Shown: positions 10,505 through 21,479, numbered from the stretch's first letter. The stretch is DNA of 64,000 nucleotides from Opisthorchis felineus (GCA_004794785.1 SJOL01005688.1:193269-257268); one strand, 5' to 3'. The notes: a model not told the origin generated them from the letters alone. Made by a program: numbers and translations.

Positions 10505-10830
10505 GTACTACCCATGTAACGGTGGGTACTACTGATGACGCATGCGAGTAGTATGTGTGTTTTCGTAACCTCACCCTGATCTAATGGAAGGTGGGATTTA
10601 TTACGGAATTTGTGGAACTGCTTTGCAGTTTTTGCTTGCAATTGTGCGATAGTCAATGGATATCCAGGAGAGTTCAAGAAGACGCGTTCGAGAAGAAGAC
10701 GGATATTCAGTTTTTAAAAACAACGTGCAAATGAGAGTTTAACTTTCCTGTCCAACAGTCTGTAACTGTTTAGTTGGCGTTTCCCTAACAACTAGGCAGC
10801 GAAGGGCTTTCCTTTTCACACCCATACTGT
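10505..10830 (+). repeat. R4 repeat family, copy 2
   Basis: Matches the family from GTAACGGTGGGTACTACTGA through GGAAGGTGGGATTTATTACG and GGAACTGCTTTGCAGT to CTGTAACTGTTTAGTTGGCG. It lies about 0.8 kb from copy 1 in the same orientation. Confidence 0.6.
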
Positions 10831-11233
10831 GATCAGGATGTTAACGGATACAAGCTGGATCTCTATGCCCTAGAGAACTAAGGCAGTTCTGTCGTGACAG
10901 TCATTAGGCTTGAACTGAAAGCTGTCACACATATCGCAACCCACGAAATCGTGTCGCAATGCATTGGTGTTTGGAAAATCTCGACAATATTTTGAGCCGT
11001 CAGACTTTTTCATGCGGATGTACCGGTCTGTGCTGTAGGTGTCGTTACTGGGGCACCAAACTCGTTCTTTCGTTCAGAGTACAGTAGAGTTCAGTACAGT
11101 AGCTGTCGAGTTTATCTTACTAGTTGGACTCCAGAGCGAAATCTGAGCTCGACAAACTGGAAGGAAAACTTTTTCTATCCCACGTATGTACCTTTGAAAC
11201 TTCCACAAACGATTGTTTCCATTTTTCCCAAAG

Positions 11234-11418
11234 CTTGTCTACTGCCACGTGTTGGCCCATTCACAAAACCTCAACCATTTAACTCAACTTATGCCCCGGG
11301 ATACGACAGCATAAGTGACTATCATGTGGACCTCAACACTGAACGCAAAACACATGGACGATGTGAGAAAGAACCAGAGCAGCAACGGATTCAGCAACTT
11401 TATTGGACTGTACTTGCA
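11234..11418 (+). CDS. Predicted internal exon, plus-strand gene
   Basis: The acceptor is GTTTCCATTTTTCCCAAAG and the donor GTAAGA. The 185-bp exon enters in phase 1 and leaves in phase 0, giving 61 codons. The peptide starts CLLPRVGPFTKPQPFNSTYA, continues with ISDYHVDLNTERK and ends QQLYWTVLA. It is polar, with an N-glycosylation-type NST. No family is recognised. The candidate exon at 12217-12278 enters in the matching phase. The open frame runs 13 codons past the donor, so a terminal exon ending at 11457 is the alternative. Confidence 0.45.
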
Positions 11419-11814
11419 GTAAGAGCTGCGCGACGGAGTTGGAAGGGATCTGTTTAGCCGTTCATGGAGGGCACATATACCTCCAGTCTGGTAAAGCAAG
11501 GCTTATGTTTGTGAGGCTTCAGTCACACTGTATGCACCTCCATACGGGATCGTGATGCATGTCATGGTAAAACGGTGGTACAGTTATGCAAGTCAGGCTA
11601 TGCAGTCTTTTATAAGCCTCTCCAGTCCATCGTTTTATTAAAGCTTGTCCACTAGGCTTTGGGGTAAGCAAGTCCATCCCCGATACCAGGAAGACGTTAG
11701 AAGACCTCAGGCGGAGGGCGATTTTTTTAATAGTAGTAATTGACTTCGGTTCAACGTAATAGGCGTGTGCATGTGTCACTTAGAACATGTGCACCATGTG
11801 AACATAGAGATTAC

Positions 11815-11844
11815 CTGACACAGTAAAGTCATCACGGGCTTGTA
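11815..11844 (-). other. Possible 30-bp micro-exon, minus strand
   Basis: TTGTTCATTCTGGAACAG is followed by 30 bp (10 codons, YKPVMTLLCQ) and donor GTAATC. Both borders are plausible, but there are no linked exons. Low confidence. Confidence 0.18.
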
Positions 11845-12216
11845 CTGTTCCAGAATGAACAACATAGCTTGAGGTGAGGTTGCTGGATACATATATGCTC
11901 ACTCAAACGCATGTTACCGATACGTGCTCACGGTTATGTAATGACTAGTCAGGTTTCGTGAGGACTTCAGCGCAAGGCCAAGTTGTCGCCATGATAATGA
12001 TGACTCTCCTTCTTTGATGTGCACCTTGGAAGCTCAGTAGCCACATATGGATAGTCAGTCCGTGTTGTACATTCGTGCTTTTACGGCAGAAAAAGCCCTG
12101 AGTTACAGTGACTGTTTATCCATTCATAGCTATCTGACATGTTCCACACTCATAAAAAACATCACTTAGTTCAATGCCCAATACCTCACTTTTCATCTTG
12201 CTGCCAGACATCTCAG

Positions 12217-12278
12217 TTGTTGTGCCTCAAATACAGTCTTCGAGTCAGACAGGCAAACATCACAGCTCTCTGTACCAA
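12217..12278 (+). CDS. Predicted internal exon, plus strand
   Basis: A long polypyrimidine tract and acceptor (ending GCCAGACATCTCAG) precede 62 open bases; the donor is ACCAA|GTGAGC. It enters in phase 0, as needed after 11234-11418, and leaves in phase 2. The peptide contains LKYSLRVRQANITALCT. The minus strand is also open across this interval (12193-12420), so this may be part of a dispersed repeat. Confidence 0.3.
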
Positions 12279-12559
12279 GTGAGCACATCAATATGATGTT
12301 CTGTGGGTTTGCTCGTGCATGCACAGGTGAGTCAGCACGACGTCGCCGACCTGTTGACGTGAAACGTCGGACATCAACGGCATCGGACAGCAACGGCTTC
12401 ACCAAGACAGAGATATACAACGGGCTGGGTGAATCACTAAGTTGTCCACATGGTCATAGTTGCTGGCGCTGGAGAGTCTGTCGGGCTTACGAATGAACAT
12501 GAGCAAGTTGCTTTGCGTGTGCGTACAAACACAAACGTGCTGATGATGTCGGCTTGCCG

Positions 12560-12600
12560 TACCTCGAACCCAGCTCTCTCTCTCTCTGGCACTGAATACA
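12560..12600 (+). repeat. (TC)n microsatellite
   Basis: A short run of about seven TC units (CAGCTCTCTCTCTCTCTGG) lies inside a region open on both strands. No further feature recognised. Confidence 0.6.
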
Positions 12601-12894
12601 GGGATTTGAACGAGCCAGCCTTTCAGTCGACGCATGACTAGCCTTGTGATTGGCTGGTTTCCAACTGGCCTCGGCCGCGCAACCTATCAAAATAGGGCTA
12701 TGGTCCTAGTGACTGCAAACGAAACTGTTTATGATATTTTCAGTTAGCGAACTGTTGGGAGTGTACTTATGTTTGATCTTTCACTAAGAATCTACGGAAT
12801 AAGGAGCGCGCTTTGGATGAAGCAACTGTGTTTGATTTTTTTGGTCTTCATGATTATAAGAAATAGAGACTGGTCCTACTAGGTGATAAATATT

Positions 12895-13140
12895 TTCTGG
12901 ACAAAACACATTACTCATAAGGGCGTTGAAAACTCTTGGAGAGCAACCATATGAGTAATGTGTTACGTCTAGACAACAAAGTATTGCGATATATCGAATA
13001 TCGTGCCAAATGAAACATGGTGCGGCCTTGTGCACCACATTCAGTTGAAGAAGACCAGTATAAACAAGAAATTCAGCTGGATTCAGTTGAGTCTCCCGTC
13101 AAAACGTGATTCTTATGCAAATGAGAGTAGTTGCTAAAGT
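12895..13140 (+). repeat. FB1 repeat copy with a clear internal palindrome
   Basis: CACATTACTCATA (12907 onward) and TATGAGTAATGTG (ending near 12963) are exact inverted repeats about 30 bp apart. FB1 blocks follow: GATATATCGAATATCGTGCC, CATTCAGTTGAAGAAG, TTGAGTCTCCCGTCAAAAC, TGCAAATGAGAGTA. Confidence 0.65.
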
Positions 13141-13442
13141 ATATTATTTTTTAACTCGTAGATTGTTTTCTGTTTAAGTTTGTCGCCAAAAAACAGCTTG
13201 TGGTCAAAACTTTTCACCTCAGATGTTGGTCCTCGAACCGCGGCGTGTTCATATGGCATCCTAAAGTGTGATTGCATTTGTGAGATCCACGACGATGCGT
13301 CTGCGTTGCATTTTTGCCCGTCAGGTTTTTCGACCAATGAGAGCTTGGTGTTTACAGCAGTCGTGCCGAACGTTGTTCGCATTGTGAGCGCAGATTTTGA
13401 CGAACCAAAATGAACGAGCACACCATTTTCAGGTACCATCAA
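13134..13442. other. Region open on both strands, uncertain coding
   Basis: Overlapping frames of 77 codons (+) and 102 codons (-) occupy this interval. The plus frame is Cys-containing and ends at 13413; the minus frame starts MMVPENGVLVHFGSSKSAL. Neither has clear splice borders, and I cannot choose between them. No family recognised. Confidence 0.2.
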
Positions 13443-13727
13443 CCAGTTATGATCCTTCGAGTGAAATCGACGTTATCTGAAAAATACGCTGTGTAACTAA
13501 CCTCATGCGGCCTTACATGTATGTCTAAATTTCTCGGCCCTGTAGCTGCTGCAAACGCCCATTGCAACCCCATCTGGGCTCACCATAACTTCAACCCAGA
13601 TCACGTAATTCCAGTTTCTCGAGGCGCGACTCGGAATTGACAACTTTTGAGATACCACTCTCAGACTGCCAATAATGAACACCTTAGGTGTCCCCGAGAT
13701 TCACATTCTCTTCTCAACAAAAACTAG

Positions 13728-14078
13728 AATGAGAAAACCGTGAAACACGCTTCCTTCATTTCTGTTACCAGGTAAGTTTCTGAGTGATTGCATGGAAGCC
13801 AACTTGATTTTCGAGGTAATCGGGGGTCTACCGAGATAATTTTCCTCTGCCACAGCAGTCTCCTTCTGGTTTGGATTCACCAGAATACTTGCGCCAGACA
13901 AGAGGACAACTGTTCAGGTGTGACTGATGTGAATTCTACGAATCCCTGTTGTATCGGGGGTAGCCGTTTATTGGTTACGCCGGAACTGAGCCTGCCAGAC
14001 TACGCGATAAGGAGAAGACAGAGAACCCTGGATTCGGCTGTATTGTCAGGCAAACATACAGAGCTTTTGCGTAAATAA
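13728..14078 (+). CDS. Predicted two-exon 3' end of a plus-strand gene
   Basis: Exon 13728-13771 (44 bp, NEKTVKHASFISVT plus two bases) has acceptor CTCTTCTCAACAAAAACTAG and donor GTAAGT; the other two frames stop. After an 84-bp intron ending TTTTCCTCTGCCACAG, exon 13856-14078 enters in the required phase and stays open to a stop at 14078 (SLLLVWIHQNTCARQED, then LPDYAIRRRQRTLD). No AATAAA was seen nearby. Function unknown. An alternative donor near 13915 cannot be excluded. Confidence 0.35.
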
Positions 14079-14079
14079 A

Positions 14080-15540
14080 TGAGATGGCTAAATGGCCAGT
14101 TATGGTCTTTCGCTTGTTTGTTGTGTCTAGCCAATGGCGGCGTTCCTGCTCGTGATCAATTTCATACCCACTCCGCTGTTCGTATGCTGCTAAGCAGCGT
14201 TTGGTAAGCTCTGCCAACGCACCTGCTATCCAGAGCGTGTGGTAGCGAAGGTGACCTTGGGGACGCGTGGTTCTCTGCACATGTGCTTTTCGTGTCCTGA
14301 GAATCTCGCAACCATCTAAGACGGATCTCTCTGAGGCCGCATCGGTCGGCCGAACAAGAGTAGTGAGCTCTAAGTGCAAGTAGAGGGTCAAATGGATCAT
14401 TTACAAGTGAGCTCTTTTTAGGAATGGTCTCTTCTGAAGCTAACACATTGAAATGGGGCAAAAATAACTGAAAAGAAACATAAACCGCGATTTTTCTTCG
14501 CCAGTTGCAGCAGTTTACTTCGAGAGTGTACACTGCTACATTCGTCAACAAGCTCTCATGTCCCTCCTATGTGGAAATTTTGTTGAATACTTAGGTGTCA
14601 CTGTCCTAGGATTCCACAGTTTAGCAGATCCCGATGGTATGGTTACCTTCCTTAGAGAGACCATCCCTCAAAAGGCCACCCCTAATTGTCACCTTGTATA
14701 TATTTTTTCTATGGTCTGGTCCCTTCCATTAGGGGCTGCTGCTTAGCGGGTCTCTATAGAGAGTGGCGGCTGTAGCTTGACAAGGTTGTTCACCGGAAAA
14801 GATGAAAATCTGTCAGACGTGTTAGTCTTTGGATTTCTCAGTACAATGGTAAATGACAGATGGTCATGTATTCATGAAGGATTATAAGTTAATGAGTGAT
14901 GCAGCTGATTCACATAGACGAACTACCTTCAGAAAATGGGATGCCTCAAAAGAAATCAATTTTTTATGGTCAAATCCATTCTAGATACAGTCATCCACTG
15001 GTGACAGAATAGTAGCGACCAGTATCACATGAGAAGATAATCGTTTGGGACGAAATTTACTTTTTTTACGTTTGACCACAAATCCTTACCGAGCCCCACA
15101 CTAGAATGCTCACCGAATACAATTTTCGATGAAGAGGACATCAGAAGAATATCCTAACATGGCAAGTTTCCATCCGTAAAACCCGACCAAATGAATCATG
15201 AAGGGATTTCCACACTACTCGACTGATGAGCTCCCGGTTATATACTCTTTAGATTATATGTAGGTAATAATGGCAAAGAGCTTGTGTTGGGCTACCAGGT
15301 CACAAAGGACCTAAGGTTAGACCAGCGCTCTCCAATCTGACAACACAATAGTGATACGAGTTTGAGAAACTGTCCTGTAGCCAAACAGCTAAAGACGAAC
15401 TCGGGCTTCGATTACCCACTTATCAACCCTCCTTTTTGTTCGATACTGCAAACAAATATGGACCGACTCCAGGTGTCACCCGGCTAGTCACATCGTTGGC
15501 TAATCACGAGCAGACAAACAAGAACAACTAGTGGAGCATG
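14080..15540. other. No gene recognised
   Basis: GC-rich overlapping frames on the minus strand at 13975-14551 lack splice support. A 62-codon plus frame at 14558-14746 (LADPDGMVTFLRE) is only faintly like a retroelement palm/thumb and is not called. The rest is AT-rich and featureless. Confidence 0.35.
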
Positions 15541-15552
15541 CAAACAATATCT

Positions 15553-15898
15553 TGACAAATACTCTCATTTGCACATAGTTCGATTTTTGACAGCAGACGC
15601 AATTGAATCCAGCTGAATTTCTCGTTTGTGATAGTCTTCTTCAACTGAATGTGCTGCAGCAAGCTGCCTCATGTTTCAGATGGCACACTGTTCGAGTTCT
15701 GGTAATGCGTTGTTTTCTAGATGTGACACACTACTCATAAGGTGGCTGAAAACTTTTGAATATTGTACCAACTGAAAGATGAGGCGGCCTGGTGCAGCAC
15801 ACTGAGCTGAAGCGGATCATCATAAATGAGAGAATCAGCTGGATTCAGTTGAGTCTTTTGTCAAAAACCAAATTAGTGTGCAAGTGAGAGTATTCGTC
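15553..15898. repeat. Long inverted repeat made of two opposed FB1 arms
   Basis: The left arm (about 15553-15690, reverse orientation: ACTCTCATTTGCACATAG, CTGAATTTCTCGTTTGTGAT, GCCTCATGTTTCAGA) is mirrored by the right arm (about 15760-15898: ACTGAAAGATGAGGCGGCC, CATAAATGAGAGAATCAGCT, GTGCAAGTGAGAGTATTC). Arms are about 135 bp with a loop of about 70 bp that itself holds CACACTACTCATAAGG. A transcript would form an imperfect hairpin. Confidence 0.65.
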
Positions 15899-15904
15899 GA
15901 AATC

Positions 15905-16045
15905 TGTCTAATTTGGGTTCAGTTAGAACATAAGGTTGGCGGAAACTCGGGGAATGCGCCTACCTGATGATTCCTAAGAAGGGCGAAACCGGTCGCGGTC
16001 TGTCAAAGTGTTTTCAGTAACATTATGAGTAGTGCGTAACGTCTA
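15905..16045 (+). repeat. FB1 5' part
   Basis: CCTACCTGATGATTCCTAAG, AAGGGCGAAACCGGTCGCGG and TCAGTAACATTATGAGTAGT match the start of FB1 copies at 57290 and 47521 (reverse). Confidence 0.6.
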
Positions 16046-16511
16046 GGCAAAATGCAAGTAATAATCGACAATGTCCTTGGTAATCTAATAAGAAACCGTG
16101 GTTTCGCACCGAATGGAGCTTATAACAAAACAACTTCCAGCCACACACTCATTTTGGAACTGCACCTAATAGTGTTTTGCAAATTCCCGGAAGTTTTACG
16201 GCGTTTTGTGGACGGAATCAATCACAGCTTAATTCATAAACGACTGCTCTAGATGACAGCCATAGAAAATTTAAGTATCCTTAGCCGAATAGGGTTGATA
16301 AGAATCGTGAAAACTGGAATTTTAGGAAATCCTTTTGGGCAATGTGGGCTTAGCAAAGTCTAAGGCAGCTTTGAAACCATAAAACGAACCAATGACAGAT
16401 GGCCGAAAGTCAGCTGCCTCGCCCAGTGGTTCTTTCCGCGGCATTTATAGTTCGAAAGGGCTGTGGGTGAGTATCGCACTAGAAAACGATAAGCAAAGTC
16501 AAGCCACTTAC

Positions 16512-16577
16512 ATCTTGGAGGTCAAACCGTGCGCCAGTTTGCTCCAATCATCGGCTCTGTCTTCTGTTCTCCTATCC
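16512..16577 (-). CDS. Predicted internal exon, minus strand
   Basis: The minus strand has acceptor ACAGTATCCTCAG and donor GTAAGT around 66 bp. It enters in phase 2 and leaves in phase 2, a symmetric exon. The peptide is charged and includes TEDRADDWSKLAHGLTSK. No partner exons were found and no family is recognised. A longer plus-strand frame overlaps (16392-16817) but lacks splice borders. Confidence 0.3.
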
Positions 16578-17010
16578 CTGAGGATACTGTCTTTAATGTG
16601 GAATCTGTGGGCAGCCTTGTTGCATCCACCTAATCAATATTCGCCAGAAAGTGCACATAAACTGTCCTTCATCAGCATACGCATTACATCGAGATGGACG
16701 CTCTCAATGGGACCTGACTATATACCCCGTTGCTTAACTGGTTCGAGAAACTTCTGTGCTGTTGTTACAACAAACACTCTGACATACCAGAACATGACTT
16801 TCACAAGCTTCTACTGATCGTTCCAACCCAGACTACTGGTCGCTTTCTTATCGTTCTGTCTAACTGTACTTTTTCATTAACGGCCATCTGATGACAATTT
16901 AAATAATATATCTGACCTGAAAAAAAAATATATGTGTGCTTTAAGGAGCTTCAAAACTGCAGTCATCCATCCTTCAAGTAAGAGTAAAGAGTGAGCTAGA
17001 GTAAGTGAAT

Positions 17011-17197
17011 CGTCCAGCTGTAACACCCTTCCGGTGCCTAGCTGCCATGCCACCCGAAGGAAGCACGAGGGCTGGGATACTTCCAGGTTGCCCAAGCCTG
17101 GACAGGGGAAGTCGAGAGGCAGAGGTTGGGTTCGAACCACGGACCTTCTGGTCAGCAAATTCGCGCTCTAACCACTGAGCCATCCCCCCAGGCATTC
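17011..17197 (-). mobile_element. SINE-1 copy with perfect 13-bp target duplication
   Basis: AGAGTAAGTGAAT at 16998-17010 is repeated exactly at 17198-17210. The element between carries, on the minus strand, A box TGGCTCAGTGG and B box GGTTCGAACCC and ends GGGTGTTACAGCTGGACG without poly(A). The 73-93 codon frames across it are SINE translations. Confidence 0.9.
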
Positions 17198-17576
17198 AGA
17201 GTAAGTGAATACCTTGGCTAGGTCTACTAATGAATTGAAGCGATGAACCTCGAGTGCCTGTCCATCGCACTTCTGAGTTCTTAGAACTCCATGGTTCTTT
17301 TCGTGAACAGTCGTTCACTCAAACCTCCCTAGCCGTCGATTCACTCCCCGTGACGAAAATGGTCCGTGCACCAAACGATCATCGGAAGCAAATCGGCGGC
17401 AAATCAGACAACTGCACAGGAATAAGTCGAAACTTCACGCTTGCTAATGCAGGTGGATAAAGTTTGTTTTGGAGTGTATCAGTTCGTTGTTTAGATATGA
17501 TGTTACCTTGCGTTATAAAGAGCACTTAAGTGACATGACTAGAAAGAGTGCAACAAGTCGTGTTGGAATGACCAAA

Positions 17577-18560
17577 TGAACGACATCAAGAAGCGTGATT
17601 TGATTCGCTTCAATATTCATAAAGTAAGTGTGTTGAAAACCGTTTGTTTCAGAGAATTTCTAACATTACTTATACGTGATATGCTTGCGCGACTATCAGT
17701 TGAAGTTACATTCCGTAAGTGAAATCAGTCTACAGCAGTTTCATCGCGTTGGCCATCATCAGCGGTGAGCCATTTTTAGAAGGATTCGAATCCATGACCT
17801 CTGATCTCTTAGTCGAAGACGACTGGTCAGAAACCCGCGGCTGACCATTAGTGAGATTAACTCTAAATTGAGCGAATATGTCGTACACCGACTGGACTAA
17901 ATTAAAGCCGGGATAATTCATTCAGACTCTGTTTCATCTGGTGCCTATATTGCATGATTTGCCACTTATTTGTCGGACTAAATTAATCAACTATAAATAC
18001 TTCATCTATAAGAAAACGATTTAGCAACTCAAGAACAGACTTCTCAAATCGGTTACTTGAATTTCCCCTCAAACATGCCAAAACATTTTTTAAAATAACC
18101 TGTCAACATTCCAGCTATCGCTGCTCCTAGTGGAAGCCCTCTAACTCGGGTTACCTTTCCGATTCCATCCTTGCAACCTCCACCATGGTGACTATGGACC
18201 TGAATTAGAAAGGTTGGCGACCGTCTTGACCTCTGTTCGACGTCACTGGAAACTATTTACCCGTTTAAGGCCAGAAGGGTGAATCTTGGTCGCCACCCTG
18301 CGCATTCGCTACAGGTAAAACTGAATACTGGTACTCTAAAATCGTACCATGGATTTATCGTTGTGATTATGGAAAAAGTAAACGACTGTATGACTAAAAT
18401 GCAAGACAATCTGTCAGATATACGGAAGTCCAATGGATATTTTCAGTCAGAGAATGTAGCACTGGAGGAAAACAACTTCCTGAAACTCGGGCTTATTTCT
18501 TTGTCATGCTTTTGCACACTTAGGCCAATAGGATCGCATATAACATTGCTTTAAGACACT
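17577..18560. other. No gene firmly recognised; tRNA-like fragment possible
   Basis: GGATTCGAATCC at about 17792 resembles a pol III B box within a repeat-like stretch (17760-17925). A plus frame at 18279-18554 (KVNDCMTKMQDNLSDIRKS) is coil-like but lacks a clear donor. Nothing is called with confidence. Confidence 0.2.
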
Positions 18561-18637
18561 AAGAAAATGGCTTGAAACCTCATTCGTATCCAAATTCCAG
18601 TGTCAGAAAAGGGTGACGGTTTACAGATGTTTCTCAG

Positions 18638-18868
18638 AATTCTTCGCCGTCGAACCTGATGAAGTGTATGGTTTGCTCACTGAAGAGTGGAATCCTATGG
18701 ATGCATGCAGCTCATCCTTCTATTGTCCACCAGCATCAAATCCCATCGTTCCACTTTTGGAGACGTACAGGATGTGGTTCTCCTCTGTCTATGTACCAAG
18801 CTTTGCCGTGAATATACCCGGTCAGTGTCTTGTCCACAACATCGCCCTCACCAGCCTACCAGAGAAAG
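18638..18868 (+). CDS. Predicted symmetric phase-1 exon, possibly extracellular
   Basis: Acceptor TTACAGATGTTTCTCAG and strong donor AGAGAAAG|GTGAGC bound 231 bp. The exon enters and leaves in phase 1, the class typical of extracellular domain modules. The peptide includes FFAVEPDEVYGLLTEEW, a Cys-containing DACSSSFYCPPASN and NIPGQCLVHNIALTSLPEK. No domain was recognised and no neighbouring exons were linked. A second open frame overlaps in part. Confidence 0.42.
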
Positions 18869-18889
18869 GTGAGCGAGGCTGACAGCGTG

Positions 18890-19660
18890 AATGTCCGGTA
18901 ACAAGGCTACGTGAACCTATCAGTCAGGTGCAGACACCAAAGCCTAATCGAACACATCATACCGTTTTAGACCAGACAGGGTACGTGACGTGCAGTTGCA
19001 CGACATGTTGGTTACACATCAGGTAAAGTGATGGCTGATCGGCCAGTCACACGTGTGGATGGGACGGGACCAACCGTACGAGGGTAAGCGGAGAAAACTG
19101 TCAAGGTCCGAATTCTGCATCTGAATGAAGAAAGCCCTATTGGTTGGGTGAGAACACCCCGTAATCCGTACCCGCCGGGGGCTGAAAAAACCACCCCGAA
19201 ACTCACGGTGAGCTGGATGAGTGGCACAATTGTGTGGACAGCACGATGTCCCAGTGTCGTTTGGTTGAACTTGTTGAACTTGTTGCGTCCCATAAACTAT
19301 GTTGTCAAGAGACCACAGAATGCAAAGTCAGTAGAGAAGGTTATACTTGCAACTGAACGGTGATTTGCCACGGATGGTGATCTGGAAACAACTCCCAAAA
19401 ATTTTAGGACTTCCTGTTTATATGGCACAGTAGGGCTATTAGGCGGAATTCAGCACCGATGCCGCTCGCAGTTAGGTGCTTCTACGGCCAAGAAGCCTAT
19501 CTCACAGGAGATTGGCCACAAGATCGGGTCGCTTGCCCGTTCAGCACCAAGGGGAGCTCTGATTGTCGGAAAGTCTGGACCCAACAGCCAATCATGACCC
19601 AGTATCCCCTGAATGCTAGTTGCCAATCCCGCATCCGGAAGGTTTGGGGATTTCCAGAAT
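18890..19660. other. Unassigned stretch before the gypsy relic
   Basis: Both strands contain frames of 70-95 codons (18-19.3 kb) without splice support. It may hold further degenerate retroelement sequence, since it directly precedes the gypsy element. No LTR boundary was identified. Confidence 0.25.
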
Positions 19661-19882
19661 ATATATATANNNNNNNNNNNNNNNNNNNNNNNNNNNNNNN
19701 NNNNNNNNNNNNNNNNNNNNNNNNNNNNNNNNNNNNNNNNNNNNNNNNNNNNNNNNNNNNNNNNNNNNNNNNNNNNNNNNNNNNNNNNNNNNNNNNNNNN
19801 NNNNNNNNNNNNNNNNNNNNNNNNNNNNNNNNNNNNNNNNNNNNNNNNNNNNNNNNNNATATATATATATATATATATATAC
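19660..19882. repeat. (AT)n microsatellite with a 189-base assembly gap
   Basis: ATATATATA runs into N at 19670; N continues to 19858, then (AT) resumes to about 19882. Frames running through the gap (19450-19998) are artefacts. Confidence 0.95.
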
Positions 19883-20044
19883 GACACGCTGTACAACTGT
19901 TCGGACCTGGTTTTGGACGTTACTACACGTGGTGCATCTTTGATGGTTGTTTTGACGAGAACGCTATATTGAAAGGTTCAACCCAAGAACTAAGCTGAGA
20001 TAATACCGTTATTACAATTGGTGAATAGGAACCCACGATCTCTA

Positions 20045-20735
20045 TAGAATTTAATCAGCTTGCAGAATTAGTGCAGCAGCAACAAGCGAGTTTGAAGATG
20101 CGCAACTGGAGCTCAATGAATCACTGACTCAGAGACGGCATATCCAGACGCCAGCAGTCAGTACCAGTGAGTCTTCTGTTACTTCAGCTGACGCAGCCGC
20201 GGCCTCAATCACGAAGTTCACATTCGACCATCTTTCTGGTCACATGTTTGACTTATGGTTCAAGCAGTCCGAGGAAATGTTCAAAACTGATTTTTCCAAG
20301 TTGGACGACAGATGGAAAGTCAGATTATTGCTGCGAAAACTCGGCACACCGGGGCATGAACGGTACACAAAGTTCATTCTCCCCAAGCTGCTTTGATGAA
20401 ACGGTCAGAACACTGTCCCAGATATTTGATGATCAAACATCACTGTTCAATATCCGTTACCAGTCCCCAAGCTGTTCAAGAAAGATTATAACGATTTCAT
20501 CACTTTTGCCGGCGTTGTCAATCAGGAATGCGAGCGTTTCAAGCTCAGCTGAGTGACGGAGAACCAGTTCAAATGCTTAATTTTTTTATCCGGCCTTTAT
20601 TCGCCCCAAGATGCAGACATCCGAACCTGGCTGCCTCACACATTTGAACAGAATGCTAAAATGACGTTGCAGAGTCTCACCACCGAAGGCCAACGCCTCA
20701 TCAATCTGAAGCAAGACATGGCTATGATCGGTTGA
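20045..20735 (+). pseudogene. gag: gag remnant of the gypsy element
   Basis: Frame fragments in order read FNQLAELVQQQQASFED, then FTFDHLSGHMFDLWFKQSEE, then KDYNDFITFAGVVNQECERF and finally TLQSLTTEGQRLINLKQD. Stops and frameshifts at about 20396, 20465 and 20553 break it. No intact start codon is evident. Confidence 0.65.
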
Positions 20736-20835
20736 TCACCTGCTACTTCAAGCAGCTTTATTTACGCAGTCAACACCAGCGTCCCAAAGCAGTCCGAGAA
20801 CAAGCCCTGTCAGAAACACAGCAAGCCTCCCACAA

Positions 20836-20935
20836 GTTTCTGGCATTGTGATGAGTGGAATGTTGCTCGTTATTGTTGGTTTAGGCGTCGTTATTGTTTC
20901 AGGTGCAATCGTCTTGGCCACAAAGAGGATTTATG
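20836..20935 (+). pseudogene. gag nucleocapsid zinc-knuckle remnant
   Basis: A Cys/His-rich stretch reads FWHCDEWNVARYCWF then YCFRCNRLGHKEDLC, containing a C-x2-C-x4-H-x4-C knuckle preceded by the extra Cys cluster seen in CsRn1-type gag proteins. It sits between gag and protease as expected. Confidence 0.6.
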
Positions 20936-20989
20936 TCGATCTCAGATGCTACAGTCACCAGCATCCCAGCGTGCAGCTCGGTGACGGCG

Positions 20990-21260
20990 ACATTCAAAGT
21001 TCATTTTGCTTGCCGAAGGAAGTTTGTGACGGCTCGCATCAACAGCGTTCCAGTTCGTTTGCAGCTTGATATGGGCTCCGAAATCACGTTGCTCAGTAAA
21101 CGAACGTGGAAACGAATTGGTGAATCGCATGTGAAACCGACTGAATATTGGGTCCGTAATGCCTCTGACGGTAAGCTGAAATTGACTGGCGAGGTCGACT
21201 ACTCCGTAAGCTTCAATGGCTCGGCGACACAGGCTACGTGCTACCCGACGTCATGCCCCA
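20990..21260 (+). pseudogene. Aspartic protease remnant
   Basis: The frame contains VRLQLDMGSEITLLSKRTW followed by SDGKLKLTGEVDYSVSF. This is the retropepsin fold region, but the catalytic D-T/S-G triad reads D-M-G, so the enzyme would be inactive. Confidence 0.65.
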
Positions 21261-21479
21261 AACTTGATCTCATTGAGGCTGGACCGCATCGATAAGCCGA
21301 ATGTGCTGGAAAAGCCGATTAAGTCTATTTACAACCTCACGCACGCAGCACCCAGAGGTGCCCACAAAACTCACTTTCCGAAGTGTTCACTTGAGGACCT
21401 CCTGTAATGCTATGCCCCCATACTCGCCGACGGGCTTGGACGGTGCCCGAAAGCGAGAGCCGCACTGTGCCTGCTCACC

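Noticed and set aside
17785..17805. Possible tRNA gene at GGATTCGAATCC
   Set aside because: The B-box-like palindrome is isolated; no acceptor stem or anticodon arm can be drawn.
19450..19998. Frames of 107-179 codons spanning 19.45-20.0 kb
   Set aside because: They run through a 189-N gap and an (AT)n tract, so most of the apparent protein is unknown residues plus Ile/Tyr repeats.
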